Below, in pieces: positions 14,757 to 24,931 of a stretch of DNA of 64,000 bases. The number at the start of each line of letters is the position of its first letter. The stretch's first letter is position 1. The DNA is from Spirochaetes bacterium ADurb.Bin218 (GTDB lineage: Bacteria > Spirochaetota > UBA4802 > UBA5550), in contig MWCI01000005.1 of the NCBI GenBank assembly GCA_002069965.1, forward strand, positions 1 to 64,000. The letters run 5' to 3'. Below the pieces are notes generated by a model that saw only the letters and a list, made by a program, of their open reading frames with translations, was not told where the DNA came from and searched no databases. The position numbers were made by a program, and so were the translations under genes.

Positions 14757-16858
14757 TTATTTTTTTTAAGCATCTTTATGTTTTTGCTCTCTGAGATATT
14801 TCCATTGATTGAAAAAGGTATTACATACCAATTCCCGCTTAGATAGTCCTTAAAGACCGTCATAGCGGGTCTGGGAATATCTTTGATAAAGTGATTGTTA
14901 AATTCCAGTTTCATATCAACATTTTCTGCAACAAAGGAACTGTTGAATCTTCCTCTCAGAGAAAGCCTTAGATCCTCTGAGTTAAAAATAAAAGAATTAA
15001 CCAGAAAATTTTCACCATTTATATCTATGTTGCCATATATTTTGCTAAACTCAAGATCCTTTAATTTGTATCGTAATTCTGCAAGGAATATAATTAGACC
15101 ATTTTGAATACCAGTATTGACAATCTTCCCTTTTGAAATTTCAAATGTAGCATTGCCTTTAATGGTCTCTGTCATGTTTTCTTTTATTTTAAAAGAGAGA
15201 TCAGCTGTTCCATTGCAAAATCCAAAGAATCTGTTATTTAGAGATTCATCACTGAATTTTATATCATTAACCTTTATGTTGTGAAACTGAGAGTTCAGTG
15301 AAACGGAAGGGAACTCTCCATCAAGATTTATATCCCCTGTTCCAGCTATGTTTCCACTAAGAATTGATGTTTGGAATCTATTTAGTTTTATTTTTTTTGC
15401 AGATGCAGCAAAATCAGCCTGATTGTTTTTAAATACAAATTTATCATAGAGTATTTCATTTACAGAGATCTTCCCATTGATTTTTAAAGGGAAAAAGAAA
15501 TCAGAGGAAGATTTTCCTGAGGAAAATTTTATTGCATTTAGATCTATTTTCTCTCCTCTGGCAGATATATAGAGGCTTTGAAATTTATTGTCAAGGGTTG
15601 CAATTGAAAGATAGAATTTGCTGCCAAAAATTGTTACTGGAATATTTTCCTTTTTGAGATTATTGTTTGCAATTTCTATTTCTGTGTTGAGCTCGCTGAA
15701 AACTTCAACTCTATCTCTGAAACTTAAATCTATAAGACTTACCTTCCCTGTAAAGCCAGAGGTGTTATAAGAGAGATTTCCCCTGAGAGAACCAGAGAAT
15801 CCAGAGGGAATTGTCCTTTCAAGAAGTCTTAAATCCGCAATTGAATAATTTATGTTAGAAACAGAAAATTTTGGTATTGTGCCATATTTATAAGAAATTG
15901 TTAGATTATCAAGATCTGCTGTAGAGTTATTTAGCCTGCTTTTGGTTTTGTCAATTACAACGCTTCGATTTTCAAGATCAATTTCACATGAGCCTGTAGC
16001 CTCGATCTTATTCTTGGTGTTTTTTAAGGAAGAGATCGCATTGGCCTTGCCCCTGATGAATGGATAATCAATTGTGAAGTTATCGATAAATCCATTTACT
16101 GTTTCAAAGGGCAGTATTACAGGGTTATCTGCAAATTCATAGAGCCAGCCTATTGAAAGATTTTCAACTTTAATGCGGCCTGTTATTTTTGGTTTCGATT
16201 CAAAGTCTGCTGTGAGCTCAGGATAAAGTTTTCCTCTATTTTGAGGTAGAGTAATTCCTGCATCAAAGATATTTAAGAGCTTATAGTTATTCTTTAGCTT
16301 TATTGAACAATCAATTGAATATTTTCCTTCAAGGGGTCTGAAATCCTTTGGTGTAGAAATTAACTCCACAGATGAATTGGTCAGAATTATTTTTTCTATT
16401 AGAACTTGAGTTTTACCTTCTGTTGTGCCTTCAGCAGAAATTTCTTTTATAATTTTTTCTATATTGCTAATGCCATTACTATCAAATATGACTTTTATGT
16501 TAAGGTTATTGAAATAAATACTTTTAATTTTAAATTCCTTTTTCAGGAGAGAAAGAAGAGAATATCGCAATATCACTTCTTCTGATTTTATAAAAGGCTC
16601 ACTCATGAACTCCTTTGATTTTGGGTCTCTGTCAAAAATTTTGACTTCAGTAAGGACAACACCTTTGTGGCTATATTTAAGAGATGATATTTCTACTTTT
16701 CGATTGAGAATTGTTTCAGATTTTGTTTTTATAATATTAAGAACAGAATCCTCTGGATAGAAATAGAAAATTGTAGCTGCTGTAATACCAGCTATAATGA
16801 CAAGAATTGATATGGCTATTGCAATAACTACAGTTAGTCGTAAAATCTTTTTTGTCAT
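14753..16858 (-). CDS. AsmA-like outer-membrane/lipid-transport family protein
   Basis: A 701-residue protein with one N-terminal membrane anchor (residues 8-32, IVVI..ISILVIIAGITAATIFYF) and a long beta-rich periplasmic region built of alternating hydrophobic and charged strands with Asn- and Gly-rich turns. The start (NRKVEISSLKYSHKGVVLTEVKIFD) matches the AsmA/TamB N-terminal pattern, and the C-terminal part (residues about 560-690) resembles the AsmA-2 region with conserved GxFxI-type strands. Related proteins bridge the periplasm and carry phospholipids to the outer membrane. Its start overlaps the end of the cNMP-binding gene by 4 bp, so the two are cotranscribed. The family is probable; a specific name is not justified. 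Confidence 0.7.
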   Translation of the reverse strand: MTKKILRLTVVIAIAISILVIIAGITAATIFYFYPEDSVLNIIKTKSETILNRKVEISSLKYSHKGVVLTEVKIFDRDPKSKEFMSEPFIKSEEVILRYSLLSLLKKEFKIKSIYFNNLNIKVIFDSNGISNIEKIIKEISAEGTTEGKTQVLIEKIILTNSSVELISTPKDFRPLEGKYSIDCSIKLKNNYKLLNIFDAGITLPQNRGKLYPELTADFESKPKITGRIKVENLSIGWLYEFADNPVILPFETVNGFIDNFTIDYPFIRGKANAISSLKNTKNKIEATGSCEIDLENRSVVIDKTKSRLNNSTADLDNLTISYKYGTIPKFSVSNINYSIADLRLLERTIPSGFSGSLRGNLSYNTSGFTGKVSLIDLSFRDRVEVFSELNTEIEIANNNLKKENIPVTIFGSKFYLSIATLDNKFQSLYISARGEKIDLNAIKFSSGKSSSDFFFPLKINGKISVNEILYDKFVFKNNQADFAASAKKIKLNRFQTSILSGNIAGTGDINLDGEFPSVSLNSQFHNIKVNDIKFSDESLNNRFFGFCNGTADLSFKIKENMTETIKGNATFEISKGKIVNTGIQNGLIIFLAELRYKLKDLEFSKIYGNIDINGENFLVNSFIFNSEDLRLSLRGRFNSSFVAENVDMKLEFNNHFIKDIPRPAMTVFKDYLSGNWYVIPFSINGNISESKNIKMLKKNN

Positions 16859-18075
16859 TTGTTTTTATTAGCTTCCCTCTGTCTTTCCAGTGCTGTTTGT
16901 TTTCTGTAAAACTGAACAGTTTTTTCAAGCTCAGCAAGATCTGTTGTTATTATCTTGCCTTCCTTAAGCATTATATGTTTATCCTCCAGTAATTTGACAA
17001 TGAGAGCCTCTCCCTCTACAGGAGACAGACCCACCATGTTAATTAGCTCCTTTGATCCAAATTCAAAGTTATGAGGCTTTTTGGGTTCAACTGGTATTTT
17101 TTGTTTCTCTATCTGTATGAGCAATGTATCATAAATTCTGCCCAGTGGGTTCCTTATCATAAGATTATCAAGCTGCCTATAGGCAGTCCATGTCCTCTCG
17201 CTTAAAAGCTGAATGAGCCTTGTTGCAAGTTGAGGTTGAGCCTGAACCATGCCCTCAAAGTTTGACTTGTTTATAGCAAGAACTGTAACATCGCCATAGG
17301 ATATTGCGGAGGCACTTCGTGGCTTATTGTCAAGGAGTGCCATTTCTCCAAAAATATCCCCTGGTTTTAGAACAGCAAGTAATATCTCCTCATCAATTAT
17401 CTTTGTTATTTTTACTTTACCTTCCTGAATTATAAATAGCTCATCCCCCGGCTCTGATTCACAAAAGAGCAGGGTATTATCAGGATATTTTCTGTTCATT
17501 CCCTTTCTATATGGCATATCAGGGAATTTAAGAGGAGCCTTAAGTGTTTTAAGTCTTTCAATGGCTTTGTCTCTATAAATGCCCGTTGGGTTGTGTTCTA
17601 TATATTTTTGATAGGCATATATTGCATGATTAAAGGTGCGTTTTTTTAGATAGTATTCACCTATTACAAAGAGGTGCTCTGGATCCTCTTCACTGGTTTT
17701 TTTCAGTGAAAGGCTTGTAATAGCCGAATCAAATTGCCGTAGCTTTCTGCTGAAGAATCGAATTATCTTCATGGCTACAACTGGATTTTTCTGAATGAGC
17801 AGTCCAAAGAGGTCTTTTTCTACAGATATCAAAGATACATTTTCTAGAGCAACAGCAGTGTCTTCCCGAGCATGACCAGACATGCAGGAAACCACTCCGA
17901 AAAAATCACCTGGACCAAGAATTGTAAATGGCTCTTCTGATAAAACTGGATTTTCTCTATATAACTTAACCTTCCCACTGCGGATTATATAGAAATTAGT
18001 GGCATTTTTTTTCCCTTCAACCATTATGAAGGAGTTTGCCATGTAATTTTCAATTTTAAATTGATTTTGTGTCAT
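16855..18075 (-). CDS. Protein with two cyclic-nucleotide-binding domains and a TPR-like linker
   Basis: 406 residues. A first CRP-type beta-barrel (about residues 8-110, ...VKLYRENPVLSEE...GPGDFFGVVSCM) and a second (about residues 190-310, DELFIIQEGKVKITKI...LKPGDIFGEMALLDNKPRSASAI) are separated by a helical TPR-like pair (HLFVIGEYYLKKRTFNHAIYAYQKYIEHNP). The C-terminal ~90 residues (IYDTLLIQIEK...ELINMVGLSPVEGEALIVKLLED) resemble a winged helix, so it may bind DNA. The second barrel has the phosphate-binding pattern G-E-M-A-L-L-x(n)-R-S-A, so a nucleotide ligand is plausible; the first is degenerate. Probably a nucleotide-responsive regulator; target unknown. Confidence 0.8.
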   Translation of the reverse strand: MTQNQFKIENYMANSFIMVEGKKNATNFYIIRSGKVKLYRENPVLSEEPFTILGPGDFFGVVSCMSGHAREDTAVALENVSLISVEKDLFGLLIQKNPVVAMKIIRFFSRKLRQFDSAITSLSLKKTSEEDPEHLFVIGEYYLKKRTFNHAIYAYQKYIEHNPTGIYRDKAIERLKTLKAPLKFPDMPYRKGMNRKYPDNTLLFCESEPGDELFIIQEGKVKITKIIDEEILLAVLKPGDIFGEMALLDNKPRSASAISYGDVTVLAINKSNFEGMVQAQPQLATRLIQLLSERTWTAYRQLDNLMIRNPLGRIYDTLLIQIEKQKIPVEPKKPHNFEFGSKELINMVGLSPVEGEALIVKLLEDKHIMLKEGKIITTDLAELEKTVQFYRKQTALERQREANKNK

Positions 18076-18186
18076 CAGTCCTCTTTTTGAGAAGGGAAAT
18101 TAAATTTTACCACTTTTTAATTTCGGAAAAAAACCGTTACTTATATATTAAAATATGTAAAAATAATTTTAATATATCAATGAAAT

Positions 18187-20769
18187 TTAGTCTATTAATT
18201 TTTTTAATTTATGCAATTCATTTATTGCCTCAAGGGGGGTAATTTTATCAATATCTATATTTTGCAAAGTTTTAATTAAAATGTGATTTTTTGCATTAAA
18301 GATTTCCAGTTGCTCATGGGGGTCTCTTTCTTCTCTATGTTCTATTGCTTTAGAACTGTTGGATTTTTCAAGCCTCTCGAGAATTTTTGTAGATCTGGAT
18401 ATTACTACTTTCGGTAGACCTGCAAGCTTTGCTACATGTATACCATAAGATTTATCAGCGCTGCCCTTGACAACTTTATGTAAAAATTCTACATTGTTTA
18501 GAGTTTCTTTGACAAGGACATTGTAATTTACTATGCCCTTTTTCTTGCCAAGTTGAGTTAGTTCATGGTAATGAGTTGCAAACATGGTTTTTGCCTTTAT
18601 ATAAGAGTGAATGTATTCCACAACACCCCATGCAATTGAAAGGCCATCGTAGGTGCTTGTGCCTCTGCCAACCTCATCCATTATTATCAGGCTTCTGTCT
18701 GTGGCATTGTTCAGTATGTTGGCAGTCTCATTCATCTCCACCAGAAATGTAGACTCTCCCCTTGAAATATTGTCCGATGCTCCGATGCGTGTAAAAATTC
18801 TATCAGTTATTGACAGATCAGCGCTTTCTGCAGGGACAAAGGAGCCTGTTTGCATTAGCAGTTGAATTATTGCACACATTCTTATATATGTAGACTTTCC
18901 AGCCATGTTTGGCCCTGTGATGATTGCTATTAAATTTTCCTCTCCATCAAGATGTATGTCATTGGGGATAAAGACCTCTTTTGTGTAATATTTTTCCACA
19001 GTTGGATGTCTGCCATTTTTTATGGAAATATAGTTATGGTCATTGATCTGAGGTTTTACAAATCTATTGTGGATAGCTGCTGTGGCCAGGGAGGCTATAA
19101 AGTCAAGATAGCCTGTTGCCTCTGCAGTTGTTTGAATATCCCTGCTTAAGGATATAACCTCTATTTTTAGCTTTTCTATTTCTTCCTTTTCTATTTCTGT
19201 AATTCTGTCTGCTGCACCTAATATATCAGACTCAAATTTTTGCAATTGAGGAGTGGTGAATCTCTCAACATTTATGAGCGTTTGTTTTCGCAGGTATTCC
19301 TTTGGAGCATTTTCTGCCTGCAGTTTGCTCAATTCTATATAATATCCAAGTATCTTGTTATATTTTACTCTCAGCGTGTTAAGGCCAAGTCGCTCCTTTT
19401 CTTCCTCTTGATATTTGAGTATCCATGCCTTTGCATCGCTTTTGAGATCGTAGAGACGATCAAGCTCACTGTTGAAGCCCTGTCTAATTACTCTGCCATT
19501 TTCTGGAGAAATTGCAGGATCATCTGCTATTGTTGCCTCAATCTTTTTAGCAAGGGATGATAGGTCCTTTAATTGCTCTATGATCTGTGACAGATAAGGG
19601 GATGATGGCGAATGCTCTTCCAGTCTTTTTTTTATATCATCTATGGCATTTATTGATTGCTTGAGGGCTATGAAATTGCGTGGAAATATTTTGCCCAATG
19701 AAAATCTCGAAACTATTCGCTCCATATCAAGAACAGATTTTAGCAAGGAAGTGATTTCCTCAAGCAGTTCGACTCTTTGATAGAAAAAATCAACAAGGGC
19801 AAGCCTTTGCTCAATCATATTTTTATCTAAAAGAGGCTGAAGTAGATTCCTCTCAAGAATTCTCCTGCCCATGGGAGTTTTTGTATAATTTAAAACAGAA
19901 AAAAGTGTGCGATTTTTTGAACCATCTTGCTGATTGGTAACAAGTTCAAGATTGGATATTGTTGCCTCATCAAGGAGCATAAAGCTATCTCTTTGAATTT
20001 TTTGAGGATTTTTTAGATGTGCCAGAAGTGTTTTGTGAGTTTCATTGAGATAATGAAGAATTGAGCCTATGGCTATAATTGCACTGTCAGATTCAAGTCC
20101 AAGTCCTTTGAGTGAATGTATTTGTAGTGTTTTGCATATACATTCACTCATAAAATCCTTTTCGTAGAACCATTCATTTAGAGATAGGACAGGAATATTT
20201 TTGTTTTTTATTATATCCAGAAATTGTGAATCCTTCTCTTGAGCTGTAGAAAAAAATAGAATTTCCCGTGGAGAAAATTTTAGCAATTCACCTCTGAATA
20301 TTTCCAGATCCTTTTTAAATATTCTGTAAAAGAAATCCCCTGTGGAAATATCAACAAAGGCAATGCCTCCTTCATCTTTTGAGAGATAAACAGAACATAA
20401 ATAATTATTATCATCGCCAGGAATTAAGTTTTGTTCTATCAGTGTTCCTGGTGTTATTATTCTCACCACCTCTCTTTTGACAATATTGCCAGAAGAAGGA
20501 ACTGTTTCAAGCTGCTCACATATTGCAACTCTTCTGCCAGCCTTAATAAGTCTTGCTATATAGCTTTCTGCTGCATGGTAAGGAATTCCACACATAGGAA
20601 TATCGTTTTGTCTTGTGGTTAGAGCTATGTCTAAAATCTTTGATGCAATCTTTGCATCGTCAAAAAACATTTCATAGAAATCCCCCATTCTGAAAAATAG
20701 AATATCATCGGGATGCTGTCTTTTTATTTCGCTATATTGTTTCATCATAGGAGTCAACTTTTCATCCAT
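18187..20769 (-). CDS. mutS: DNA mismatch repair protein MutS
   Basis: An 860-residue mismatch-recognition ATPase. The N-terminal domain carries the mismatch-probing Phe and Glu in GDFYEMFFDDA (residues 29-39). Connector and lever domains follow, then the ATPase core with Walker A GPNMAGKSTYIRM and Walker B LIIMDEVGRGTSTYDGLSIAW, and ATHYHELTQL. The C-terminal helix-turn-helix is present. Full length for MutS1. It starts 3 bp after the stop of the TPR/SPOR gene, in the purB-miaB-TPR/SPOR-mutS operon. MutL is not in the window. Confidence 0.97.
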   Translation of the reverse strand: MDEKLTPMMKQYSEIKRQHPDDILFFRMGDFYEMFFDDAKIASKILDIALTTRQNDIPMCGIPYHAAESYIARLIKAGRRVAICEQLETVPSSGNIVKREVVRIITPGTLIEQNLIPGDDNNYLCSVYLSKDEGGIAFVDISTGDFFYRIFKKDLEIFRGELLKFSPREILFFSTAQEKDSQFLDIIKNKNIPVLSLNEWFYEKDFMSECICKTLQIHSLKGLGLESDSAIIAIGSILHYLNETHKTLLAHLKNPQKIQRDSFMLLDEATISNLELVTNQQDGSKNRTLFSVLNYTKTPMGRRILERNLLQPLLDKNMIEQRLALVDFFYQRVELLEEITSLLKSVLDMERIVSRFSLGKIFPRNFIALKQSINAIDDIKKRLEEHSPSSPYLSQIIEQLKDLSSLAKKIEATIADDPAISPENGRVIRQGFNSELDRLYDLKSDAKAWILKYQEEEKERLGLNTLRVKYNKILGYYIELSKLQAENAPKEYLRKQTLINVERFTTPQLQKFESDILGAADRITEIEKEEIEKLKIEVISLSRDIQTTAEATGYLDFIASLATAAIHNRFVKPQINDHNYISIKNGRHPTVEKYYTKEVFIPNDIHLDGEENLIAIITGPNMAGKSTYIRMCAIIQLLMQTGSFVPAESADLSITDRIFTRIGASDNISRGESTFLVEMNETANILNNATDRSLIIMDEVGRGTSTYDGLSIAWGVVEYIHSYIKAKTMFATHYHELTQLGKKKGIVNYNVLVKETLNNVEFLHKVVKGSADKSYGIHVAKLAGLPKVVISRSTKILERLEKSNSSKAIEHREERDPHEQLEIFNAKNHILIKTLQNIDIDKITPLEAINELHKLKKLID

Positions 20770-20772
20770 AGC

Positions 20773-21903
20773 TCAATCCCCGTAAATGTAGGTTTTACCA
20801 TTATTTTTTGAAATTTTCACAAGAGTCCCATTTATTCCATGCTCCTGGGCAAGTCTTATTTTTGTGTTCATTGCCCCATCTGTGTCAGTGAAATTTCCCA
20901 TAATAATATAATATCCTGTTGCTGTTTGTATGATGTTATGGGTTGGGTAATTTTTTAAAATCCTGGTAATAGATTCAGAATCTTTTTTTTTGTTAAAAGG
21001 GCCTATTGATATTGCAAAGAAGTTCCCTTCATTTTCCTCATCGATTTGTTGTTCTGGCTTTATATCTATAACTGATGTTTTTTTTATGCTTTCATCAGAG
21101 GGCAGGTAGCTTACTATTTTTGGATTTTTAAGCTTAAGCCTTTCTATTTTTTGTAAAGAAAGATCTGCCTCTGGTGATTCTGGAAAAAGCTTTACTATAT
21201 CACTGTATGCAGAGTATGATTTATCAAATTCTCTTACTCCTTCATAAAATGATGCAAGACAAAAAAGTGCAGAGGGGTATATTTGAGATTTATCAAATCC
21301 AGTAATGATCTCTCTGAGAGAATAGACATAAGCTCGTGAGTTTCCGTAAGTTTTTCTTTCAATCTCACTTAATAGCAAAAGAGCCCTTGATAGGGTTTCA
21401 ATGTCATGGCTTAGCTCTGTTATATGTAGGGCTTCCTTTTTTGCATTACCGTAATCCTCCATCATTATGAGAGATTGGATATGCATAAGATAAAAGTTTA
21501 TTCCATATCTGCTAGAGCTGTATTTTTTTATTCCATTTTTTGAGTGGATTTCAAGTTCTTTCCATTTTGATTGTAGATCAAGTATCTGGCAGAGCCTTAG
21601 GAGAGCAAGATCCGAATCTTTGTAAGATGGGAATTGATATGCAACATATCTGTATCTCTCTGCAGCAAGCTCACAATCAGATGTTTTTAAAGCAAGCATG
21701 AGCTTTGCATCAGGGATATAATTGCTTGAGGGATATTTTTTTATAAAAGCAAAGGCTTTTTTTTCAAAAGCCTCCTCTTCTATTTTATGAAAATCGGAGG
21801 TTAATATTTTAAAGTCCTTCTCCTGGTCCGAAATAGCAAAAAGAGTCAGTGGTAGACTTATATATAGCAAAAGAATTAGACTAATTGATTTTTTCCCCAA
21901 CAA
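20773..21903 (-). CDS. Secreted TPR protein with C-terminal SPOR domain
   Basis: 376 residues. A signal peptide (SISLILLLYISLPLTLFAIS) is followed by TPR-like helical pairs (about residues 30-245, for example FDKSYSAYSDIVKLFPESPEADLSLQ) and a C-terminal SPOR-type domain (FFAISIGPFNKKKDSESITRIL...TGYYIIMGNFTDTDGA), which in other proteins binds denuded peptidoglycan at division sites. The start is TTG 21903, with AAAGGA upstream, inside the last 23 bp of miaB. It probably acts in the periplasm in cell-wall or envelope assembly, not in the repair or tRNA roles of its operon partners. Confidence 0.75.
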   Translation of the reverse strand: MLGKKSISLILLLYISLPLTLFAISDQEKDFKILTSDFHKIEEEAFEKKAFAFIKKYPSSNYIPDAKLMLALKTSDCELAAERYRYVAYQFPSYKDSDLALLRLCQILDLQSKWKELEIHSKNGIKKYSSSRYGINFYLMHIQSLIMMEDYGNAKKEALHITELSHDIETLSRALLLLSEIERKTYGNSRAYVYSLREIITGFDKSQIYPSALFCLASFYEGVREFDKSYSAYSDIVKLFPESPEADLSLQKIERLKLKNPKIVSYLPSDESIKKTSVIDIKPEQQIDEENEGNFFAISIGPFNKKKDSESITRILKNYPTHNIIQTATGYYIIMGNFTDTDGAMNTKIRLAQEHGINGTLVKISKNNGKTYIYGD

Positions 21904-23194
21904 GAGTAGTTCCTTTTACAGAGAGTATATTTACAGAAATCACTTTGCCAATATCATCATAAGACCCTTTAAATACAACAGGATGATTGAGAAAAGTTTT
22001 CCCTGTTATCTCCTGCGATGATTTTTTGCTTATTTTTTCACCAATTACATACTCTATTTTATTTATCCTTGCCTTTAATTTTTCAAGAGAAATATTTCTC
22101 TGGATTGAAATTAATTTCTTTAATCTTTCGATTTTTTCCTCTCTGGATAAAGTCTCTTTAAGCATGGATGCTGGTGTTCCTTCCCGTGGGGAGTAGGCAT
22201 ACATAAAGGCCTCGTCAAAACGAATCTTCATGACAGCATCAAGGGTGTTTTTATAATCCTCCTCTGTTTCGCCAGGGAATCCAACAATTAAATCAGTGGA
22301 AATAGAAAAGTCCTTGAGATTTTTATTTATTGTCTCTATAATTTTAAAGTAATCCTTAATTGAATACTTTCGGTTCATTGCCTTTAGTATGCTATCAGAG
22401 CCGCTTTGCAGAGGAAGATGAATACTCTTTGATATATTATCATGTTCCTTTATAACTTCAATTATCTCAGGTTCAAAATCCATTGGATGAGATGTAAGAA
22501 AATTTACCTTTTTAATTCCATCAATCTCAGCAGCTTTTTCCAGAAGCTTATAAAAAGGTATTTCTGAGCAATCCTGACCATACTGATTTACATTTTGGCC
22601 AAGGAGAGTTATTTCAATCACCCCTCTGGTTGCAAGCTCTTTGATGTATTGAATAATTTTTTCAGAGGGGAAAGATATAAGCTTTCCTCTGACATAAGGG
22701 ACTATGCAATATGCACAGAAGTTTTCACATCCATGAGTTATGGTCACCCATTTATGCCAGTTGGTTTCTGAATGCCTTATCATTGAAATATTGAGTCGCT
22801 CTTTAAAATCAGAGATCTCCTGAGAAAGGAATACCCCGGGATTTTGTGATTGTAGCTTTTGAGCTACAATGGCACCTAAATCAGGAGCCTGGTAGGGCCC
22901 TGTTACAATATCTGCCAGTTTATCATCTATGAGCCTTTGACCAAGTCTTTGAGCCATGCATCCTGCAACAACAATTGTTTTGGGATGAGTTTTTTTGTTC
23001 CCTGCAATTTTTATTCTGGATAAGGCTCTGTTTTCTGCATGTTCTCGCACAGAGCATGTATTAAAAATACATATATCCGCCTCATCCTCTGAAGATGTTT
23101 CCTCAAAGCCATTCATTAACATGGAATAGCGAATAAGCTCGGAGTCGTCTTTATTCATCTGACAGCCAAAGGTTTCTATGTAAAATTTTTTCAT
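21881..23194 (-). CDS. miaB: tRNA-2-methylthio-N6-dimethylallyladenosine synthase
   Basis: A 437-residue radical-SAM methylthiotransferase acting on i6A37 of tRNAs. Three domains: N-terminal UPF0004 with cysteines in FGCQMNKDD, FNTCSVREHAENRA and VAGCMAQRLG; the radical-SAM core with CENFCAYCIVPYVRG (C-x3-C-x2-C); and a C-terminal TRAM domain (residues about 370-437). The MiaB-type spacing NTCSVRE...RALSRI separates it from MtaB and RimO. It lies 14 bp after purB and overlaps the TPR/SPOR gene downstream. Confidence 0.95.
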   Translation of the reverse strand: MKKFYIETFGCQMNKDDSELIRYSMLMNGFEETSSEDEADICIFNTCSVREHAENRALSRIKIAGNKKTHPKTIVVAGCMAQRLGQRLIDDKLADIVTGPYQAPDLGAIVAQKLQSQNPGVFLSQEISDFKERLNISMIRHSETNWHKWVTITHGCENFCAYCIVPYVRGKLISFPSEKIIQYIKELATRGVIEITLLGQNVNQYGQDCSEIPFYKLLEKAAEIDGIKKVNFLTSHPMDFEPEIIEVIKEHDNISKSIHLPLQSGSDSILKAMNRKYSIKDYFKIIETINKNLKDFSISTDLIVGFPGETEEDYKNTLDAVMKIRFDEAFMYAYSPREGTPASMLKETLSREEKIERLKKLISIQRNISLEKLKARINKIEYVIGEKISKKSSQEITGKTFLNHPVVFKGSYDDIGKVISVNILSVKGTTLVGEKIN

Positions 23195-23208
23195 CTTATA
23201 CTTCTTTT

Positions 23209-24504
23209 TTAAATAATTCCCGCTTTTTTGTAAATTGCATCGATGTTTTTGTAATATCTGTTTATATCAAAAACTTGATCAATCTCTTCAGGTAAAACCT
23301 TGTCCATAACAGAGGTATTTTTTAAAACAAGCTCTTTGAGGCTACCTTCTCTTGCCCATACTCTCATGGCCATATCCTGAACTATTTTGTAGGCCTCTTC
23401 CCGTGTGAAGCCTTTTTCTACAAGTAGAAGCATAAGAGATTGTGAATAGAAGAGTCCGCCAGTTTTTTCTATATTTTGAATCATGTTTTCTGGATATATA
23501 TGAAGATTTTTTAGAATGAATATCATTCTGTGCAATAGATAATCAAGAGCGATTGTAGAGTCTGGCAGTATAATTCTCTCTGCAGAGGAATGGGAAATAT
23601 CCCTCTCATGCCACAGAGTGATATTCTCAAGAGCCACATTCATGTTGGATTTTATTACCCTTGCTATTCCTGTAATTCTCTCAGATAGTATTGGGTTACG
23701 CTTATGGGGCATTGCAGAAGATCCCTTCTGACCTTTTTGAAAAGGCTCTTCAATCTCACGAACCTCAGTCCTTTGTAAATGGCGTATCTCTGTGGCAAGC
23801 TGATCAAGGCTTCCTGCAGTTATTGCCAGAGCTGCCATATATTCAGCATGTCTGTCTCTTTGAATCACCTGTGTTGAAACAGGATCTGGTTTAAGATTAA
23901 GTCTTTTACAAACAAGCTCTTCAATCTCTGGAGAAATATTGCTAAAGGTGCCAACAGCTCCTGAGAGTTTTCCATAAGAGATATTCTCAATAGCTCGCAC
24001 AAGCCTCTCTCTATTGCGTTTAAAAGCCTCATAGTAAAGAGCCATCTTAACGCCAAAAGTCGTTGGCTCTGCATGAACTCCATGGGATCTTCCCATGCAG
24101 TGTATATTTTTATATTTAATTGCATTTTCTTTTAAAACATCAAGGAGTAAATCCAGATCCTTTAAAAGTATTTCACCTGCACGTTTCATCTGTATTGAAA
24201 GAGCAGTGTCCACTACATCACTGGATGTGAGTCCATAATGAATAAATCTTGATGAAGGGCCAACCTTTTCAGCAACTGCAGTTGTAAAGGCTATGACATC
24301 GTGATGAACTTCATTTTCTATTTCCAGAATTCGCTCTACAGAGAAATCAGCCTTTTCTTTAATTATTCTAATGTCCTCAGCTGGTATTATTCCTTTTTCT
24401 GCATAGACCTCACAGACTGCAATTTCTATATCAAGCCATATACGGAATTTGCTTTCAAGCTCCCATATATCTGCCATTTCTTTTCGTGAATATCTTTCTA
24501 TCAT
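23209..24504 (-). CDS. purB: Adenylosuccinate lyase
   Basis: A 431-residue fumarase-superfamily enzyme used twice in purine synthesis (SAICAR to AICAR, and adenylosuccinate to AMP). Seen: IHYGLTSSDVVDTAL (first active-site region), MGRSHGVHAEPTTFG, and the signature GSSAMPHKRNPILSE (residues about 262-276). Normal length for the short bacterial form. It is the first gene of the purB-miaB-TPR/SPOR-mutS series. Confidence 0.95.
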   Translation of the reverse strand: MIERYSRKEMADIWELESKFRIWLDIEIAVCEVYAEKGIIPAEDIRIIKEKADFSVERILEIENEVHHDVIAFTTAVAEKVGPSSRFIHYGLTSSDVVDTALSIQMKRAGEILLKDLDLLLDVLKENAIKYKNIHCMGRSHGVHAEPTTFGVKMALYYEAFKRNRERLVRAIENISYGKLSGAVGTFSNISPEIEELVCKRLNLKPDPVSTQVIQRDRHAEYMAALAITAGSLDQLATEIRHLQRTEVREIEEPFQKGQKGSSAMPHKRNPILSERITGIARVIKSNMNVALENITLWHERDISHSSAERIILPDSTIALDYLLHRMIFILKNLHIYPENMIQNIEKTGGLFYSQSLMLLLVEKGFTREEAYKIVQDMAMRVWAREGSLKELVLKNTSVMDKVLPEEIDQVFDINRYYKNIDAIYKKAGII

Positions 24505-24591
24505 TTAAACCTCTCATTGACAAAGATTATTTCTAAAAGACTCATAAAATAATGACTATTACAATCAAGCATTTTATAAAAATTCAAAATA

Positions 24592-24849
24592 TTATTTCAA
24601 AACTTTTGGAGCAGTTTCAATTTCAAGCTGGCTCAGGTTTTTAAAGGCCTCATCAAAATTCTGACCGCAGATCTGAGGTGAGGGGGTAAAGTCCCTGCAT
24701 ACCTGTGGCCTTTTTTCATAAATTGAGCACTTCATGTTTGCATTAAGGTGCACGCACCTTGTTCCTGCAGCTTTTCCAGATGTAGTCCCTGGAATTATAG
24801 TTGAAATAGAAGGAGCAATACAACAAGCTCCACATTGATTACATTTCAT
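24592..24849 (-). CDS. YkgJ-type cysteine-cluster protein
   Basis: An 85-residue protein with the CxxCGxCC start (CNQCGACC, residues 3-10), RCVHLNANMKCSIYEKRPQVCRDF and a final CG pair. This is the YkgJ family (UPF0153), whose members probably bind a metal or Fe-S cluster; no biochemical role is established. It lies 87 bp upstream of purB and 82 bp after the next gene on the same strand. Confidence 0.8.
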   Translation of the reverse strand: MKCNQCGACCIAPSISTIIPGTTSGKAAGTRCVHLNANMKCSIYEKRPQVCRDFTPSPQICGQNFDEAFKNLSQLEIETAPKVLK

Positions 24850-24931
24850 ATTTTTCCCTTTGGTTTTTGTAAAGGCTATGAGATATAGTCCTTTTATGTC
24901 AAATTTTTTTAAAGAGTTTTATTAGCTAAAT

